From Zygnema cylindricum (Eukaryota > Streptophyta > Zygnematophyceae > Zygnematales > Zygnemataceae), in assembly GCA_037447655.1 (NCBI GenBank), contig JBBHKE010001957.1, positions 91,836-155,835 on the forward strand: a DNA stretch of 64,000 nucleotides, written 5' to 3'. The position numbers and the translations under genes are program-made. The first letter of the stretch is position 1, and the number at the start of each line of letters is the position of its first letter. The notes beneath the pieces are model-generated. The model was not told where the DNA came from. It made no database searches and was given only the letters and a program-made list of their open reading frames with translations. Positions 1 to 11,592 of the stretch are shown piece after piece.

Positions 1-888
1 TTTTTTTACGCCGATTCGTTTTATTATAGTGCATAAAATTTATTTCGTTTCGTGCGTTTTGACATTTATGTACAAGACTTATAGTTCGTTTGCGTCTAAG
101 TTCAATGAAACGCTTGGTTCAAGTTCCATCAGTCGTTTCTGTGATCGTACAGCCAACCCTACACGCCGGGTTAATTGAGTCAATGTTCCATCAGGAAGAG
201 TCTGTAATCCACGTGTTATACATTGAGTGGCATCACGTGGGTTTTGACCGGATATATAAAATCTTTTAAAAATCTTCACACCGACAAATTTCACTTCAAA
301 TCTTCACTCACGCATAATACGACATAACCTTTGTACTTTCTCCAAACGCCAGTCTTATACGCCAGCTCATTTTTTTGGGTTCCTGCTTTCGAACATTGCA
401 AAAATCCTTTGCTAGAAATATTGTGACGAAAGATATTGCGCGACGAAAGATCGTTACGAGATTACATTTTAAATTCTTGGTTAAATTTTGAAAAGTACAT
501 ACCATGTGCAAATTTCGTCGATTTTCGTTAGTTTTTCATCGTGACACGTAGCTTATTTGTCCAGCCTGTCACGATTTATTTTTTTCTGTATCTGCCAACC
601 CACCTCTTACAAGTACGTTGGCAGCTATAGAGAAAAAAGAAGTGAACGCCTCGCGGATGAACATCCAAGGGTTAGTATTACCTCCAAGACCTTCAGAGAG
701 TATTGGTAAGAATCTATGTAATGTTGTTTCGCGTATAAAAACAAAATAAGCGGTACGGTTTGGTACGAATAGTCGCAAAATTTTGTAAACTACCCCACTT
801 TTCGACTGATGGAACTTGACCCTTAGACAATTGAATTTCCATTTCGCGGCTCAGTGCTCTCACCGTGGAGCTAACGTAACGACAAAAA
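1..888. other. Left flank, no gene recognised
   Basis: No convincing coding region. A 17-base segment at 118-134 recurs inverted at about 797-813. Bases 884-888 (AAAAA) form the left half of the probable target-site duplication of the copia element that starts at 889. Confidence 0.5.
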
Positions 889-1944
889 TGAGACTCTGAG
901 ACCTCCATAAGTCCTCAGAGTAGACAGCTTCCAAGAAGCCTCTATGATAACCATGACCCCTTTGTGTTTCAGCAAGAACAACTGCCACCCTGGCAGACAA
1001 TAACTCTGACCACCTTCAACCTTGTAAAGGCAAGACTCCCTTGAGTCGATAGCAAAAAGAATCTATGAATTTGCTCCCCTGAGCAGTAAGTTATGGAGGG
1101 TCACAGTTGACTTTTTGTACAAAAGCTCTCTGGGAGAGAGGATCCTATCTCCTAATTTTTCTAAGTCCTATCTCTCTCACAAACTCTATCTACTGATGTA
1201 CGGAACGAATCATATTCCACTTTCGTACACAAAAGTACAGCTGCAGGTGTACTTTTTGTATAGACATTGTACGACATGGCCTAAATGTCGACACATGTCA
1301 TATCCGGATTCGGTGCCGTAATCTCCGAAGATACCACGATCCAATGTAAGTTCGCCACGTGTCATCCGATGTGGTGAGGACCACAAATCGCTAAAATTCT
1401 CTTCCGCGATCTCGGCGTTCATTCTGGCAGTCCGATTGAATTTTCATTTAATCGTAGCCGTAATAAATACCTGCGCGATATTCGTTTCGCTGAAGAAACA
1501 AATGCGCGGTATTCATTTCTTTATTCGTACCACAATCCGTACTTTACATTACTGATTCTATGTATCCCGTAAATAGTTTCAGTTAAATGAATTATCCTAC
1601 TTGTTAATGTATAACTAAAAATCAAACCATATAGTACGTAACACTAGCTAAAGACATAACGGTTAAGGCTACCGGCTACCGGCAGCTTGCCCTCTGACAA
1701 GTACCATGATCAAATCTTGTGGCCGGCACATATCCTTTTTAGTAAATAACTCCTGGGTAATATATATTTCTCGTAAACTTCTGGATAGCCTAGGTAGCCA
1801 TGGCTCTAGCTCCCTCTCCGAACTCTCAGTGACTGCGACAAGTTTGAGAGTAGGAGAGAGAAGTTAGAGGTAGACTGCATCGGCTTCTTTCCATATTTCT
1901 ATTTAGACCTAGAAAATACTTTAAACGGACCATTAATTTTTACA
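889..1944 (-). repeat. 3' LTR of copia-A
   Basis: About 1,056 bp, alignable over its whole length with 19,622-20,679 and, inverted, with both copia-B LTRs. The adjoining internal bases up to 2,020 match the end of copia-B just before its 3' LTR, including the purine-rich tract, which identifies this as the 3' LTR. Confidence 0.9.
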
Positions 1945-2060
1945 CTCCCGTTATTTTCTAGTCAATCTTTAATTTCAGACCACACTTCTCCCTGCAGAAA
2001 ATTAGCTAAGGGGAAGGCACCGCAACGCAAGATCCGAAACTCAGCGCAGTCACCGGTACG

Positions 2061-3457
2061 GTGCAGGTGGACGAACAGTGGTTAGGTCGGATAAAGGCCG
2101 CCTATGGCGACGATGATTCACTAAAGGAACTCATTAACTGGAAGGTACTCGTTCGAACCGCCAATGGTATGTGGCGATACAGACAAAGTAAGACAACACG
2201 GCATTATGTGCCAACAAATACAGAACTTTGTCACATGATTCTTAAAATGAGTCACGACGAGCCGCTCAGTGGACATTTTGGGCGGGATAAAACAACCGCA
2301 CGTGTCGCGGAGGCGTATTACTGGCCAAACATGACTCGAGACATTGCAAAATATGTCCGGACGTGTGACTCGTGTAATAGGAACAAACCGAATTCAAGGT
2401 AACAAGGTCTGTTACAACCCCTTGCGATACCATCTGTTCCTTGGGAGGCGATTTTGATGGATTTTATCACGGCCCTTCCACTGACGAAGGAGGGCTACGA
2501 CTCAATTTTCGTTGTCGTGGAATACCTGACGAAAATGACACATTTTCTACCCACGTCCACAACAGCTACTGCACGCGATATCGCGGACTTATTCTTTTGG
2601 GAGATATTCCGCCATCACAGACTTCCAAAAAGGATCGTTAGCGACGGCGATCGTAAATTCGTGAGCCACTTTTGGCTTGGCCATGTCCACAGCCTATCAC
2701 CCTCAAACTGATGGTCAGACTGAAAGGGTGAATCGAACTTTGGAGGAAGCGTAGCGGGCTTATGTCTCGGTGCACCAAACGGATTAGGTGGACCATTTAA
2801 CAGCGATCGAGGTAGCATACAACAGTGCAGTGCACTCGTCAACGAATGCTACGCCATTCTCCCTCAATGGACGACAACCCACTCTACCCTAAAACTTATT
2901 GGTAGCGGACTGCCAAACACCGACAGCTCTAAACTTTGCCAAAACGCTGCAAGGAAACCTGGAAAAGGCGGCCAAGGCGCTCCAAATGGCAAAGGATCGT
3001 CAAAAGTCGCATGCCGACGCTCACCATAAGGACACCGTCTTTAGCGCTGGGGACAAGGTTCGCCTTAATATCGCAAACCTCTCCTTGCCGGGTGCCCTCT
3101 CTAAGAAGTTAGCGGCGAAGTTCACGCGCCCGTTCACAATTCTTCCCGTGTGGGCGACGTGGCTTACAAGTTGGATATCCCAACGGACTGGCATATCCAC
3201 AATGTCTTCCATGTTTCCCTTCTAAAACCATTCCACGATCCTGATTCAGTGTTCCCAAATTGACGACGACATTCTCCTTTACCACCTGTTCGAGGAACCT
3301 CGGGCGAGTATGAGGTAGACGAGATCCTTCAGTCACGCCGCTCTCGGAATTCCAACTCCAGCCAATATTTGGTGCGTTGGAAGGGCTACGGTGCTGAGGA
3401 CGACTCTTGGGTGGACGAGGAGGATCTGCATTCTCCGGAGTTGCTGCGCCGGTTTTA
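2061..3457 (+). pseudogene. Gypsy integrase with C-terminal chromodomain, decayed
   Basis: Would insert the element cDNA; the chromodomain would guide it to chromatin. Seen: an HHCC zinc domain (HDEPLSGHF followed by CDSCNRNK, about 2,255-2,390), a stop at 2,400, then the catalytic core in the same frame (DFITALP and VSDGDRKFVSHFW, 2,454-2,680). About 2,685 the frame breaks and a stretch of the core is lost. Further pieces follow with internal stops: HPQTDGQTERVNRTLEEA (about 2,700), then NFAKTLQGNLEKAAKALQ and KVRLNIANLSLP (2,930-3,100). A chromodomain occupies about 3,310-3,457 (core YLVRWKGYGAEDDSW). Several stops and frameshifts make it non-functional. The chromodomain places it among Ty3/gypsy chromoviruses. 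Confidence 0.85.
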
Positions 3458-4907
3458 GCACAGTGAGTACACTCCGCCTTACCGGAGGGGTACTCGCAGC
3501 GGCCGCAATAAAGGAGCGAATCGCAGCCGCATTAAAGGAGCGAATCGCAATGTCGCAACCATCGCAATCATCTTGGGGACGCGGCAAAGGAACGCAGCGG
3601 CGATGTTACCACACCACAGCGTTGTAGCAGCACAGCCACCGCAGCGCAACATGGTTACGATGACGTCAGAGGATCGCAACACCACCGCTGCGCTGACATG
3701 AAAGCGCAACGGCGCAATTGTGTTTCACTATGTGGATAACGACAAACCCTCGGTTTCGCCGCAGCAGCGCAGTTTTATAAATGATGGACACAGCGATACC
3801 CTCGCACACTGCGACGCTTCGCAAAGTCCAAAAGTAAAACCCTCAACCCCCGTGAATAAAGCTGCCATCCGTCCTCGCGACCAACCTAATCTCGGCAGCT
3901 TGGAAATTGCTTCTCTCCGCACAGTCAGTTTACCTTCACTTCTGGAATTACCGGAATTGTCTGGTTCAACAGTGTCTATGGCGTCGTCGTCCTCTCCACC
4001 ACCGAAAAGGAGGAGACTTGTACGAGTGGGACAAGGAGATGCGAACTGTCCCGAGAGATTGTTAAGGGCGGCGGAGGCCATGGTGGAAGCAAGATGGCGA
4101 AGAGAAGTGGAAGAAGAGCCGGAACCTGAGGAAACCGCCAGTAGCGAGGCAAGACAGGCAGAGGCCAGTGGAGGGGAGGGGTCAGAAAACTCACAGGACC
4201 CCAAATATACCCCAACCCAGGAAGGGGATCAGGAATCTAAGGAAGATCATGAGCTATCGGAGGTGGAGGATCTAGAACGAGAACCAACGCCTCCGCCAAT
4301 TGAGGAGCGCGCCTCAGATCTAGAGGTGATGCGGGACCCAAATAAAGAGAGTACCGCGGACGAGCAGTCGTCTGAAAGCGCGGAAAGAAAGGCAAAGGCA
4401 CAATACCCCAGCGGCGACGATGTGTTACTCCTGCGAGGGAACCGAAGAGATCCGGAGGAGGAAAGTGACCAGGGGGAGGCTATTCCCGACTACCTCTTCC
4501 CACTACCGATTGACACCCAACATCCGGACCTCGCCTTCAGCTTCGCCAAAAGGTTTTATTGGAACCCCTCAGAGTGGCCCGAGGAGTGGCGTATAGGGAA
4601 GCTTGGAGATCCTATCCGTATTCCTGTTGACGTTCCGTCACACCCAGCGTGGAATTTCATGCGGACCAAAAACCTGGGAAATAATCATAAGGGTTATATG
4701 CAGCTAAACCCTCACGCCTTACCGTTCGTGGAAGTGGTAGAGGACAACTACAGGTACAGGATTGATGTTCTCGGGTTACTCCGTCATTATCACCCGTGGG
4801 ATGTCCGCCTCCACGACATCATCTCTAGAGCGGAGGTCACCCCTGAGGTGCGGGTACTCAAGCTGGCTCGAAAGAATGCTCTGCAGCGAGCCCGAGCTGC
4901 AAGGAAA

Positions 4908-5880
4908 TGTTGTCCATAGCCTATTTCAGCCATGGATTACTCAAGGAAACACCCACAGACTACCTCAGAAACAGCTGTGTTTCAGACAACACAGATTACT
5001 CCAAACTGAACAGATTCACCTCAAACTGCATCAATAAGCAGTATACCATATACACTATAAACTCCCAAAGTTACAGCTAAATCCACCAAGACATCTAGAA
5101 TATATAGGCTCCAGAGTTTCACAAAAACAGTTGACAGCTTCACAAACTAACCACTTAGACTGCTCATAGAATCTTAGAGAGAAATTGGAATGCAATGAAA
5201 CTTCACACGCATATAAATTCTATATTATAGAATAACTCCACAAAGTTTCACATGAAGGAACCAAACAGAGTGATCACACCAACAGGTCAAAGATGCAAAA
5301 AACAGTCTGCCATTGCTTTGATAAACTTGACTGCGATACATAAAATAATCTAAGTCCTGCAAGTTATACTCAGAGTACGGAGGCATACCAGCCGTACTGT
5401 ATCTACTCTAATAAACTAATTAGTCAAAAGGACAAACCTCTGTTTACAGAATATTTACACCGCACTCTTCGTATGTCAGAAACCAAGCTACCACTAAGCA
5501 ACTACTAAGCTACCACTACCGTACAATCATCATTACTCGAGATCTATTCTGGTCATTTTATCTGAAGTTGCGCTGGCTGCGCTTGTTCATATGGATCATA
5601 CAAATAGCCGCAGCTACGTTGACTTAACTGCGTCGCAGCTCCGCAGTACCGGCGGCGCCTATTCCAACATTCCGTTTATTTTACATCGGATCGCTTCGCG
5701 ATCCGCCGTCCATTTGTCACAGCTTGTTCACACCACTCAATGAGTCTTTTACGTCACTTTAATTATATCAATCCGTTCGCTCCCCCAATCCGTGAATCTA
5801 TTCAAACCTCCGTATTAAATCCAATTAGCAGTTACGGGCAAACTGTCTCGTACGCACGAAACTGACTTTTCAAAACAACA
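4908..5880 (-). repeat. 3' LTR of copia-C
   Basis: 973 bp. Differs from the partner LTR by scattered substitutions and by lacking about 18 bases in a short repeat built on GGCTGCGCT (compare 5,570-5,590 with 9,075-9,110). Confidence 0.92.
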
Positions 5881-6721
5881 CTCCCCCGAAAATATAGGTT
5901 CGTGCACCCAGAAAAATATGCAGCGTGTATTGCTATGCTGCTACGCTGCGCTAGTTTGACATCGCAGTCCAAACTGCTGCTCTTTTTCACCTTTAACTTC
6001 CTCCTCATAGCCTCATCTAGTGAGACTAAAGCTTTCAAATTCTACACTCCCCTAAAGCTTTAGACTCATTAGTCCATGCTGTACGCAAATGTTTCCACTC
6101 TAATGGATAAACAAAAGAATAAAAAAAAAAGTTTAAATATTCAAAATTCTGTATCAACCTCCACTGTTCATCATACAATAAATTTAGCAAAAACACCACA
6201 TCACCAGTGCTTTGCCGACGTCGCCATTGCTCCTGCTGCCCTCTGCCAATTCCCAGTCTCTTGCTGCCTTCTTGCAAAAAGTGTCCTGTAATAGCTCCCC
6301 TTACGCCATAAATGCATAACCCCTGAATGTTTAGTTGCCTATACCTAGAATAAAATAATCAGCGTGTAAGTGTCATACGGCACCACTCCTTTTTCTGCGC
6401 CGCTATGCTGCGTCGCTGTTTGCGACGCGAACTTCTTCTGATGATTCTCCACTGCTTTCGTTGCGTTCTGCCATGTCTCCCGAAATTTCGTTCCTGAACA
6501 AGTCATTACTTCCACCACCTCATTCGTCTTCAAAAATACATAAATAAATCTTTTTGTTTCTTTTCAACTAACTCAACAAGGGAGAATACAAATCTAAAGT
6601 CTAACCAAAAACAAATGGAATGTCAAACAAAGTTGTCTTTATAAGACATGCTTGTAAAATAAGTTTTTCCAAAACTAAGATTTCTCTAAATTCACATTCT
6701 TCAGAAATATCCTCTAGAAAA
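5881..6721 (-). other. Copia-C internal region without recognised coding
   Basis: AT-rich sequence between the end of the gag frame and the 3' LTR. No pol motif is visible on either strand. Confidence 0.5.
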
Positions 6722-8403
6722 TCATTTCTCCCGCTCTCTTTTTTTTATCACTCTCTGAGCATGTTTTCTTCTACCCTTGATCTTTTGAATATTACATCTT
6801 CTTTTTGTTTTCTTCATGATCTTTTGTCTTGTTTGAAAGTTTACATTTCTTTCACAATTTTCTACTCGTTTAAAGTCACAAATACTAGTTTTGTGTTTCA
6901 CCTTTATGTTTTTCTCCATAGATTTGCTACTTCCATCAACTTCTTTCATATGAGAAATTTTAATTTTGATTCTTCTTCTTTTCAGCTGCACTCTTTTAAC
7001 TTTTACATTTCTATTACATTTTTCAATCCCACAAAATTCTTTTCTCACTCCAATTTTCTGAACAGTTTTTCTTTGTTTTTCTCCTAGTTCACCAATTTTC
7101 ATGGCCACCTTACTTCTAGTCTCTGCTTCTAAGTGTCCATCTCTTCCCCCAACTCCTCTTGCTTTAGTTAACAAACTTTCTTGTAAGCAATTTTCACTCA
7201 CAAATTTTTCATCTGATAAGGTCACATAAATCGTGTCCTTCTCTCTTTCGTCCTTCACCACACTATCTTCGGTGACATAACTCCTTCCATTAGTTTCCAC
7301 ATTATACACCTCATTCCTAATTCCAGATTTTTTCATATCTTCGCCCGGTCCTTGTAGAAAAATTGGGTTTAGTTTATTAGTCTTTATGTTTAAGAAATTT
7401 TCGGCTTCCACTTACAAGTGACCTTCACTTCCTCTAATTTCTCTTACTTCAAACAACTCTTCCTCTTGTAGCTCTTTGTTACTCACCAATCTAACGTCGG
7501 GAAAAGGGACAGACATTAAATCCTATTCTGTCACCTCCTCCTTTACTCCATTCCAAACACCACCGAAGGTCGGTAAATACATAAATTCGTCAACACACGG
7601 TGTATGCCTTTTGTCATTTGTCGAGTGTTGTCTCTCACTCACGAAAGCACTTGATTCTTTTCTTGTTGGGGTTCGAACTAGGGTGTTGTCCCATCCATCT
7701 CTGAAATTCCTTGTAACACATGCACTTTTATACGATGGACATACCCTAAAGGTATGTTTTAAATCATTACAGTAAAAACAGTTATTTGGCCGATCTCCGA
7801 ACTCACTATTACCTTTAAATATCTGAAACTGAGACTTAGATTCCTTTATATTCCTTTCACTTGATAAAATCTTTCTATTAGCCTCTTCATCTAGAATAAC
7901 TCGTCTAGCTACAGTTATACTCCAATCATTTTTATCAATTAAAGTCAATCGATCTAGTGCACTCTTATATTCTTTAGGTAGACTTCTCATTAACAAGATA
8001 GCTTGTTGAGCATCTGTAAAGTTTCCCCCTGCCAAATCATTTTCTGCAAATAATACTTGTAAGTCAATACAGTGTTTCTCCATACTACCTCCTACATACT
8101 TGTGTTCAACAATTTTAGTAACACTACTAAGCCAATGATATAAAGACCTATTTGCATACATACATTCTAAGCTCTTCCATAATTCAGTTGCCCTTTTAAA
8201 TCTTAGGTATGACATTACCAAATCCTCAGTCAAGGAGTTCTTAATAACCCTTAGACACTCATGATTTTTCCTTTTCTATTCATTTGATGTTTCGGCCAAG
8301 GTACGGTCCACCACATCCATTAGCTCCATCTTCTCGAAGTAGCTCTCAAGCGCACACTTCCAGTAGTGATATTTTGATCCATCAAATATAGGTAGCCATG
8401 GGT
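6722..8403 (-). pseudogene. Copia-C gag with long basic C-terminal extension
   Basis: Structural protein that would package the element RNA. One continuous minus-strand frame runs from about 8,403 to 6,722 (about 560 codons), interrupted only by stops near 8,265, 7,523 and 7,411. The N-terminal part has the copia gag pattern FDGSKYHYWK followed by a helical region (ATELWKSLECMYANRSL, then QAILLMRSLPKEY). A CCHC knuckle CFYCNDLKHTFRVC lies near 7,745-7,790. Instead of protease the frame continues about 230 residues into a strongly Lys/Arg-rich tail (for example RVQLKRRRIKIKI). The tail may add nucleic-acid binding; that is inference from charge alone. Confidence 0.75.
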
Positions 8404-8415
8404 GTGGGCCCATAA
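8404..8415 (-). promoter_or_regulatory. Primer-binding site of copia-C (half initiator tRNA-Met)
   Basis: GTGGGCCCATAA on the plus strand, next to the inner end of the 5' LTR, equals the anticodon stem-loop of plant initiator tRNA-Met as I recall it. Priming would therefore use an internally cut tRNA half rather than the usual 3' end. Confidence 0.72.
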
Positions 8416-8417
8416 TC

Positions 8418-9408
8418 TATTGTCCATAGCCTATTTCAGCCATGGATTACTCACGGAAACACCCACAGACTACCTCAAAAATAGTTGTGTTTCAGACAGC
8501 ATTGATTACTCCAAACTGAACAGAATCACCTCAAACTGCATCAATAAGCATTATACCATATACACTATAAACTCCCAAATTTATAGCTAAATCCACCGAG
8601 ACATCTAGAATATATAGGCTCCAGAGTTTCACAAAAATAGCTGACAGCCTCACAAACTAACCACTTAGACTGCTCACAGAATCTTAGAGAGATACTGGAA
8701 TACAATACAACTTCACACGCATATAAATTCTATATTATAGAATAACTCCACAAAGTTTCACATGAAGGAACCAAACAGAGTGATCACACCAACAGGTCAA
8801 AGATGCAAAAAACAGTCTGCCATTGCTTTGATAAACTTGACTGCGATACATAAAATAATCTAAGTCCTGCAAGTTATACTCAGAGTACGGAGGCATACCA
8901 GCCGTACTGTATCTACTCTAATAAACTAATTAGTCAAAAGGACAAACCTCTGTTTACAGAATATTTACACCGCACTCTTCGTATGTCAGAAACCAAGCTA
9001 CCACTAAGCAACTACTAAGCTACCACTACCGTACAATCATCATTACTCGAGATCTATCATGGTCATATTATCCGCAGCTGCGCTAGATGCGTTGGCTGCG
9101 CTGGCTGCGCTTGTCCGTATGGATCATAAAAATAGCCGCAGCTACGTTGACTTAACTGCGTCGCAGCTCCGTAGTACCGGCGGCGCCTATTCCAACATTC
9201 AGTTTATTTTACATCGGATCGCTTCGCGATCCGCCGTCCATTTGTCATAGCTTGTTCACACCACTCAATGAGTCTTTTCCGTCACTTTAATTATATCAAT
9301 CCGTTCGCTCCCCCAATCCGTGAATCTATTCAAACCTCCATATTAAATCCAATTAGCAGTTACGGGCAAACTGTCTCATACGCACGAAACTGACTTTTCA
9401 AAACAACA
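8418..9408 (-). repeat. 5' LTR of copia-C
   Basis: 991 bp. The inner end starts TATTGTCC where the partner has TGTTGTCC. The outer end ACAACA abuts the GGAAA duplication. Confidence 0.92.
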
Positions 9409-9811
9409 GGAAACACGTGTCCTTTAAATTACGGAAGGTACATTGGTGGGAACCGGCGGACGAGGAACCGGAGGAAGTTTCCCCAGTGACTGAACCTGAA
9501 GAAGCCCGGATTCTGACACCCGAGGAGCCTGCACCGGCGGTCGTTCCGAAGCGACCCGAACTACCCGGGGTTGTCCCCGAGGAAGGGGAAGATCGAGTTC
9601 GGGAGCGAATCACTCGAAGGCGGTTGGCAGTGGAAGATCATCACATTGCATTACAGGAGACCCGATGTGAACAGCTCCAGAATCAACTCGACGCCCTCCG
9701 CTTGGAGTTCGAGGAGTATCGCGAGGAAATATACGACATACTCTGGAAGTTACAGTTTCCCTGAGTAAATCAAGGTTCAGCGGGACGCTGAATCTTTAGT
9801 GGGAGGCATTC

Positions 9812-10300
9812 TAACAGGGTTACAGAGTTGGGTACGTAGTGGCTAGGGCTAGGCTGCTATAGTTCCGATCTCAGAGCAGCGCAGTTCCGATTCCAGACCA
9901 GCGCAGCATAGCAACATAGCAGCATAGCAAATAAGCGGCGTAGCAACTTAATAGCGCAGCAGCGTAGTAGCGCAGCAGCGTAGCAGGGCAGCATAGCAAC
10001 GCCGCATAATGTAGATTGAGCTGTATAGTTCTAGAAGGAAGTTTTGGATAGATCTCGGTTGACCGTGAAGGTCCACGTGTACAGGTGTATAGTACTAGGT
10101 TGACTAGCAGTTAGTTAGTTTAAATAGTCGAGTAGACCTAGTGAATTGTAGACCTAAAGTAGACCTACACAACTAGCGCAACCTTGTACTCTCTTCCAAG
10201 TAATAAAGCGCAGACTTATCTGTTAGTACTGTGTTCCTATTGTTGCTCCTTGGTGTTTTCCGCTGTACATTGTGACGTGTTGTGGTGTATTGTTGCCTCT
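9812..10300 (+). repeat. Probable 3' LTR of the gypsy remnant
   Basis: Follows a purine-rich tract (GTGGGAGGCA, about 9,800-9,811) and ends where copia-A integrase resumes. It contains a low-complexity block built from AGCAGCGTAG/ATAGCA units (9,870-10,000) and an AATAAA at about 10,201. There is no partner LTR in the window, so both limits are approximate. Confidence 0.5.
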
Positions 10301-11592
10301 TTTACGTTTAATCTTTCAGCTACCCTATTCTGTTCCGGGTTTTCTAGAACTGTCTTTTGGTGTTGGACTCCATCTTCCCTCAGAAAATCCTCAAATTAGT
10401 TAGAAGTATACTCCCCACCATTGTCACTCCTTACACTCTTGATTGGAGTTTCATGGAGTTTTTCACTCCATGTTTTATATTGTCTAAAACAATCCTGAGC
10501 TTCTGACTTATTTTTCAAAAAATACACGTTGGAATACCGAGACCAATCATCAGTGATAGTCATCATAAATCTCTTCCCCCACGGTGAGGGCACTTTAGCC
10601 GGTCCCCAAATATCTGTGCGTACTAGATCTAGAAATTTTTCTCCCTTATATGTGGTTGCTTTAGGAAAGGGTAATCTGTGTGTTTTACCTTGAGCACATC
10701 TACGACAATCACTTATATTATCACTCTCACTGAACTTAATCCCTTCCACCACTCCCGTCTTTTTTATCTCTCTTAACTTATCTAAATTCACATGCCCAAG
10801 CCTCTTATGCCACATCATAATATCATGAACACCAGCATAATAAAGTTTTTTCATTTAATTACTTCAAACAAGCCTAAACATCTCATGGCTACCTTTCTTA
10901 GCAATGAAATAGACATCCTCCTCAAAACTTGGAGCAAAGACTTCTTCCCTAGTGCTAGTAAAAAAACCCTTATCATCTAATACAGATGTAGAGATGAGGT
11001 TTTGTTCAGCTCCGGAATAAACAATACATCGGAGAATGTTACTATGGATGTCTGTCCTTCTACTAACACTTTCAAATCTACCGATCCTACAAGAGTAGTG
11101 GTGACTATCCTCCCATCCCCGTAGTCTATCTCTACGGTGGGAATCTTTCTTATCTTTGTGAACAGGTGCCTATCCTTACACATGTGCACGGAGGCACCTG
11201 AATCTACAATCCAGTGTGCTTCACCTTTCAATCCACCGTAAGCACATTTCTGCCTTCGTGGAATTTCGACCTCGTTTTTCGCCTCCAACTCCTCATCTAA
11301 AATGAGCTCATCGTCCTCGCCCTCGGATTTCGCCTCATGTACCTGTGTCACAAGGGCCTTTTTCTTTCCTCTCGGGGTACCACCGGTCTACCCCTCCTTT
11401 AACCGAAGCTCGGTTAGTTTAGTGCACTCTGCCATATAGTGCCCAGGTTTCTTACAAAAATGACATAAACCATTGGGAGCACTTGGTCTGAACTCGTTGG
11501 TCTGATTTTTTTGCTCCTTCCCCCTATTGTTTCCGACCGGTTTCCGGGAATCTTTGTTTCTCCAATCGGTCACAGTTTCCAAGGCTTGGCCA
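10300..11592 (-). pseudogene. Copia-A zinc knuckle, protease, GAG-pre-integrase and integrase start
   Basis: Read on the minus strand from 11,592. First a CCHC knuckle, CHFCKKPGHYMAEC (about 11,470-11,430). Then the protease active site in WIVDSGASVHMC (about 11,210), the GAG-pre-integrase motif MWHKRLGHVN (about 10,820-10,790), the zinc Cys pair CRRCAQGK, and integrase residues TDIWGPA and SDNGGEYTSN. Homology with copia-B continues past the local stop to about 10,300, where the gypsy LTR begins. The frame breaks after the protease and there are internal stops, so this is dead. It is better preserved around the knuckle and protease than copia-B. Confidence 0.85.

Larger units (their letters stand above)
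4908..9408 (-). mobile_element. Copia-C: non-autonomous Ty1/copia element in the gypsy extra ORF
   Basis: LTRs at 4,908-5,880 and 8,418-9,408. On the plus strand the element starts TGTTGT and ends ACAACA, a short terminal inverted repeat. Flanks are GGAAA at 4,903-4,907 and 9,409-9,413, an exact 5-bp target duplication. The internal region (5,881-8,417) is only about 2.5 kb and has gag but no protease, integrase, RT or RNase H, so movement would have needed enzymes from another element. The two LTRs are very similar, so the insertion is younger than its hosts. Confidence 0.92.
3720..9764 (+). pseudogene. Extra ORF of unknown function in the gypsy element, split by copia-C
   Basis: Two open segments, 3,720-4,907 (396 codons) and 9,414-9,764 (116 codons plus stop), are in one frame once copia-C and one copy of its GGAAA duplication are set aside, giving about 512 residues. 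The N-terminal third is Ser/Pro-rich with a basic patch (KRRRLVRVGQ). An acidic Glu-rich stretch covers residues about 135-260. A more globular region follows, with several Trp and Pro (FAKRFYWNPSEWPEEW, about 277-292). The end is charged and heptad-like, likely coiled coil (LEDHHIAL-type pattern near 9,630-9,740). It lies downstream of the chromodomain stop and upstream of the probable 3' LTR. I do not recognise the family. It could be an additional 3' ORF of a chromovirus or captured host sequence. Confidence 0.6.
2020..10300 (+). mobile_element. Ty3/gypsy chromovirus remnant inside copia-A
   Basis: Starts abruptly at the integrase N-terminus (no LTR, gag, protease or RT) and runs through integrase, a chromodomain, an extra ORF and a probable 3' LTR. 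Left junction about 2,020 and right junction about 10,300 are set by where copia-A stops aligning with copia-B. The missing 5' half of this element and the missing RT/RNase H of copia-A lie on the same side, so one deletion after insertion explains both. It is itself interrupted by copia-C (4,908-9,408). Confidence 0.78.

Noticed and set aside
118-813. 17-base inverted repeat as ends of a mobile element
   Set aside because: Too short, and I see no matching target duplications outside it.
6722-7087. Plus-strand 155-codon Ser/Phe-rich frame at 6,620-7,087
   Set aside because: Antisense to the Lys/Arg-rich copia-C gag tail, which continues the recognised gag frame.
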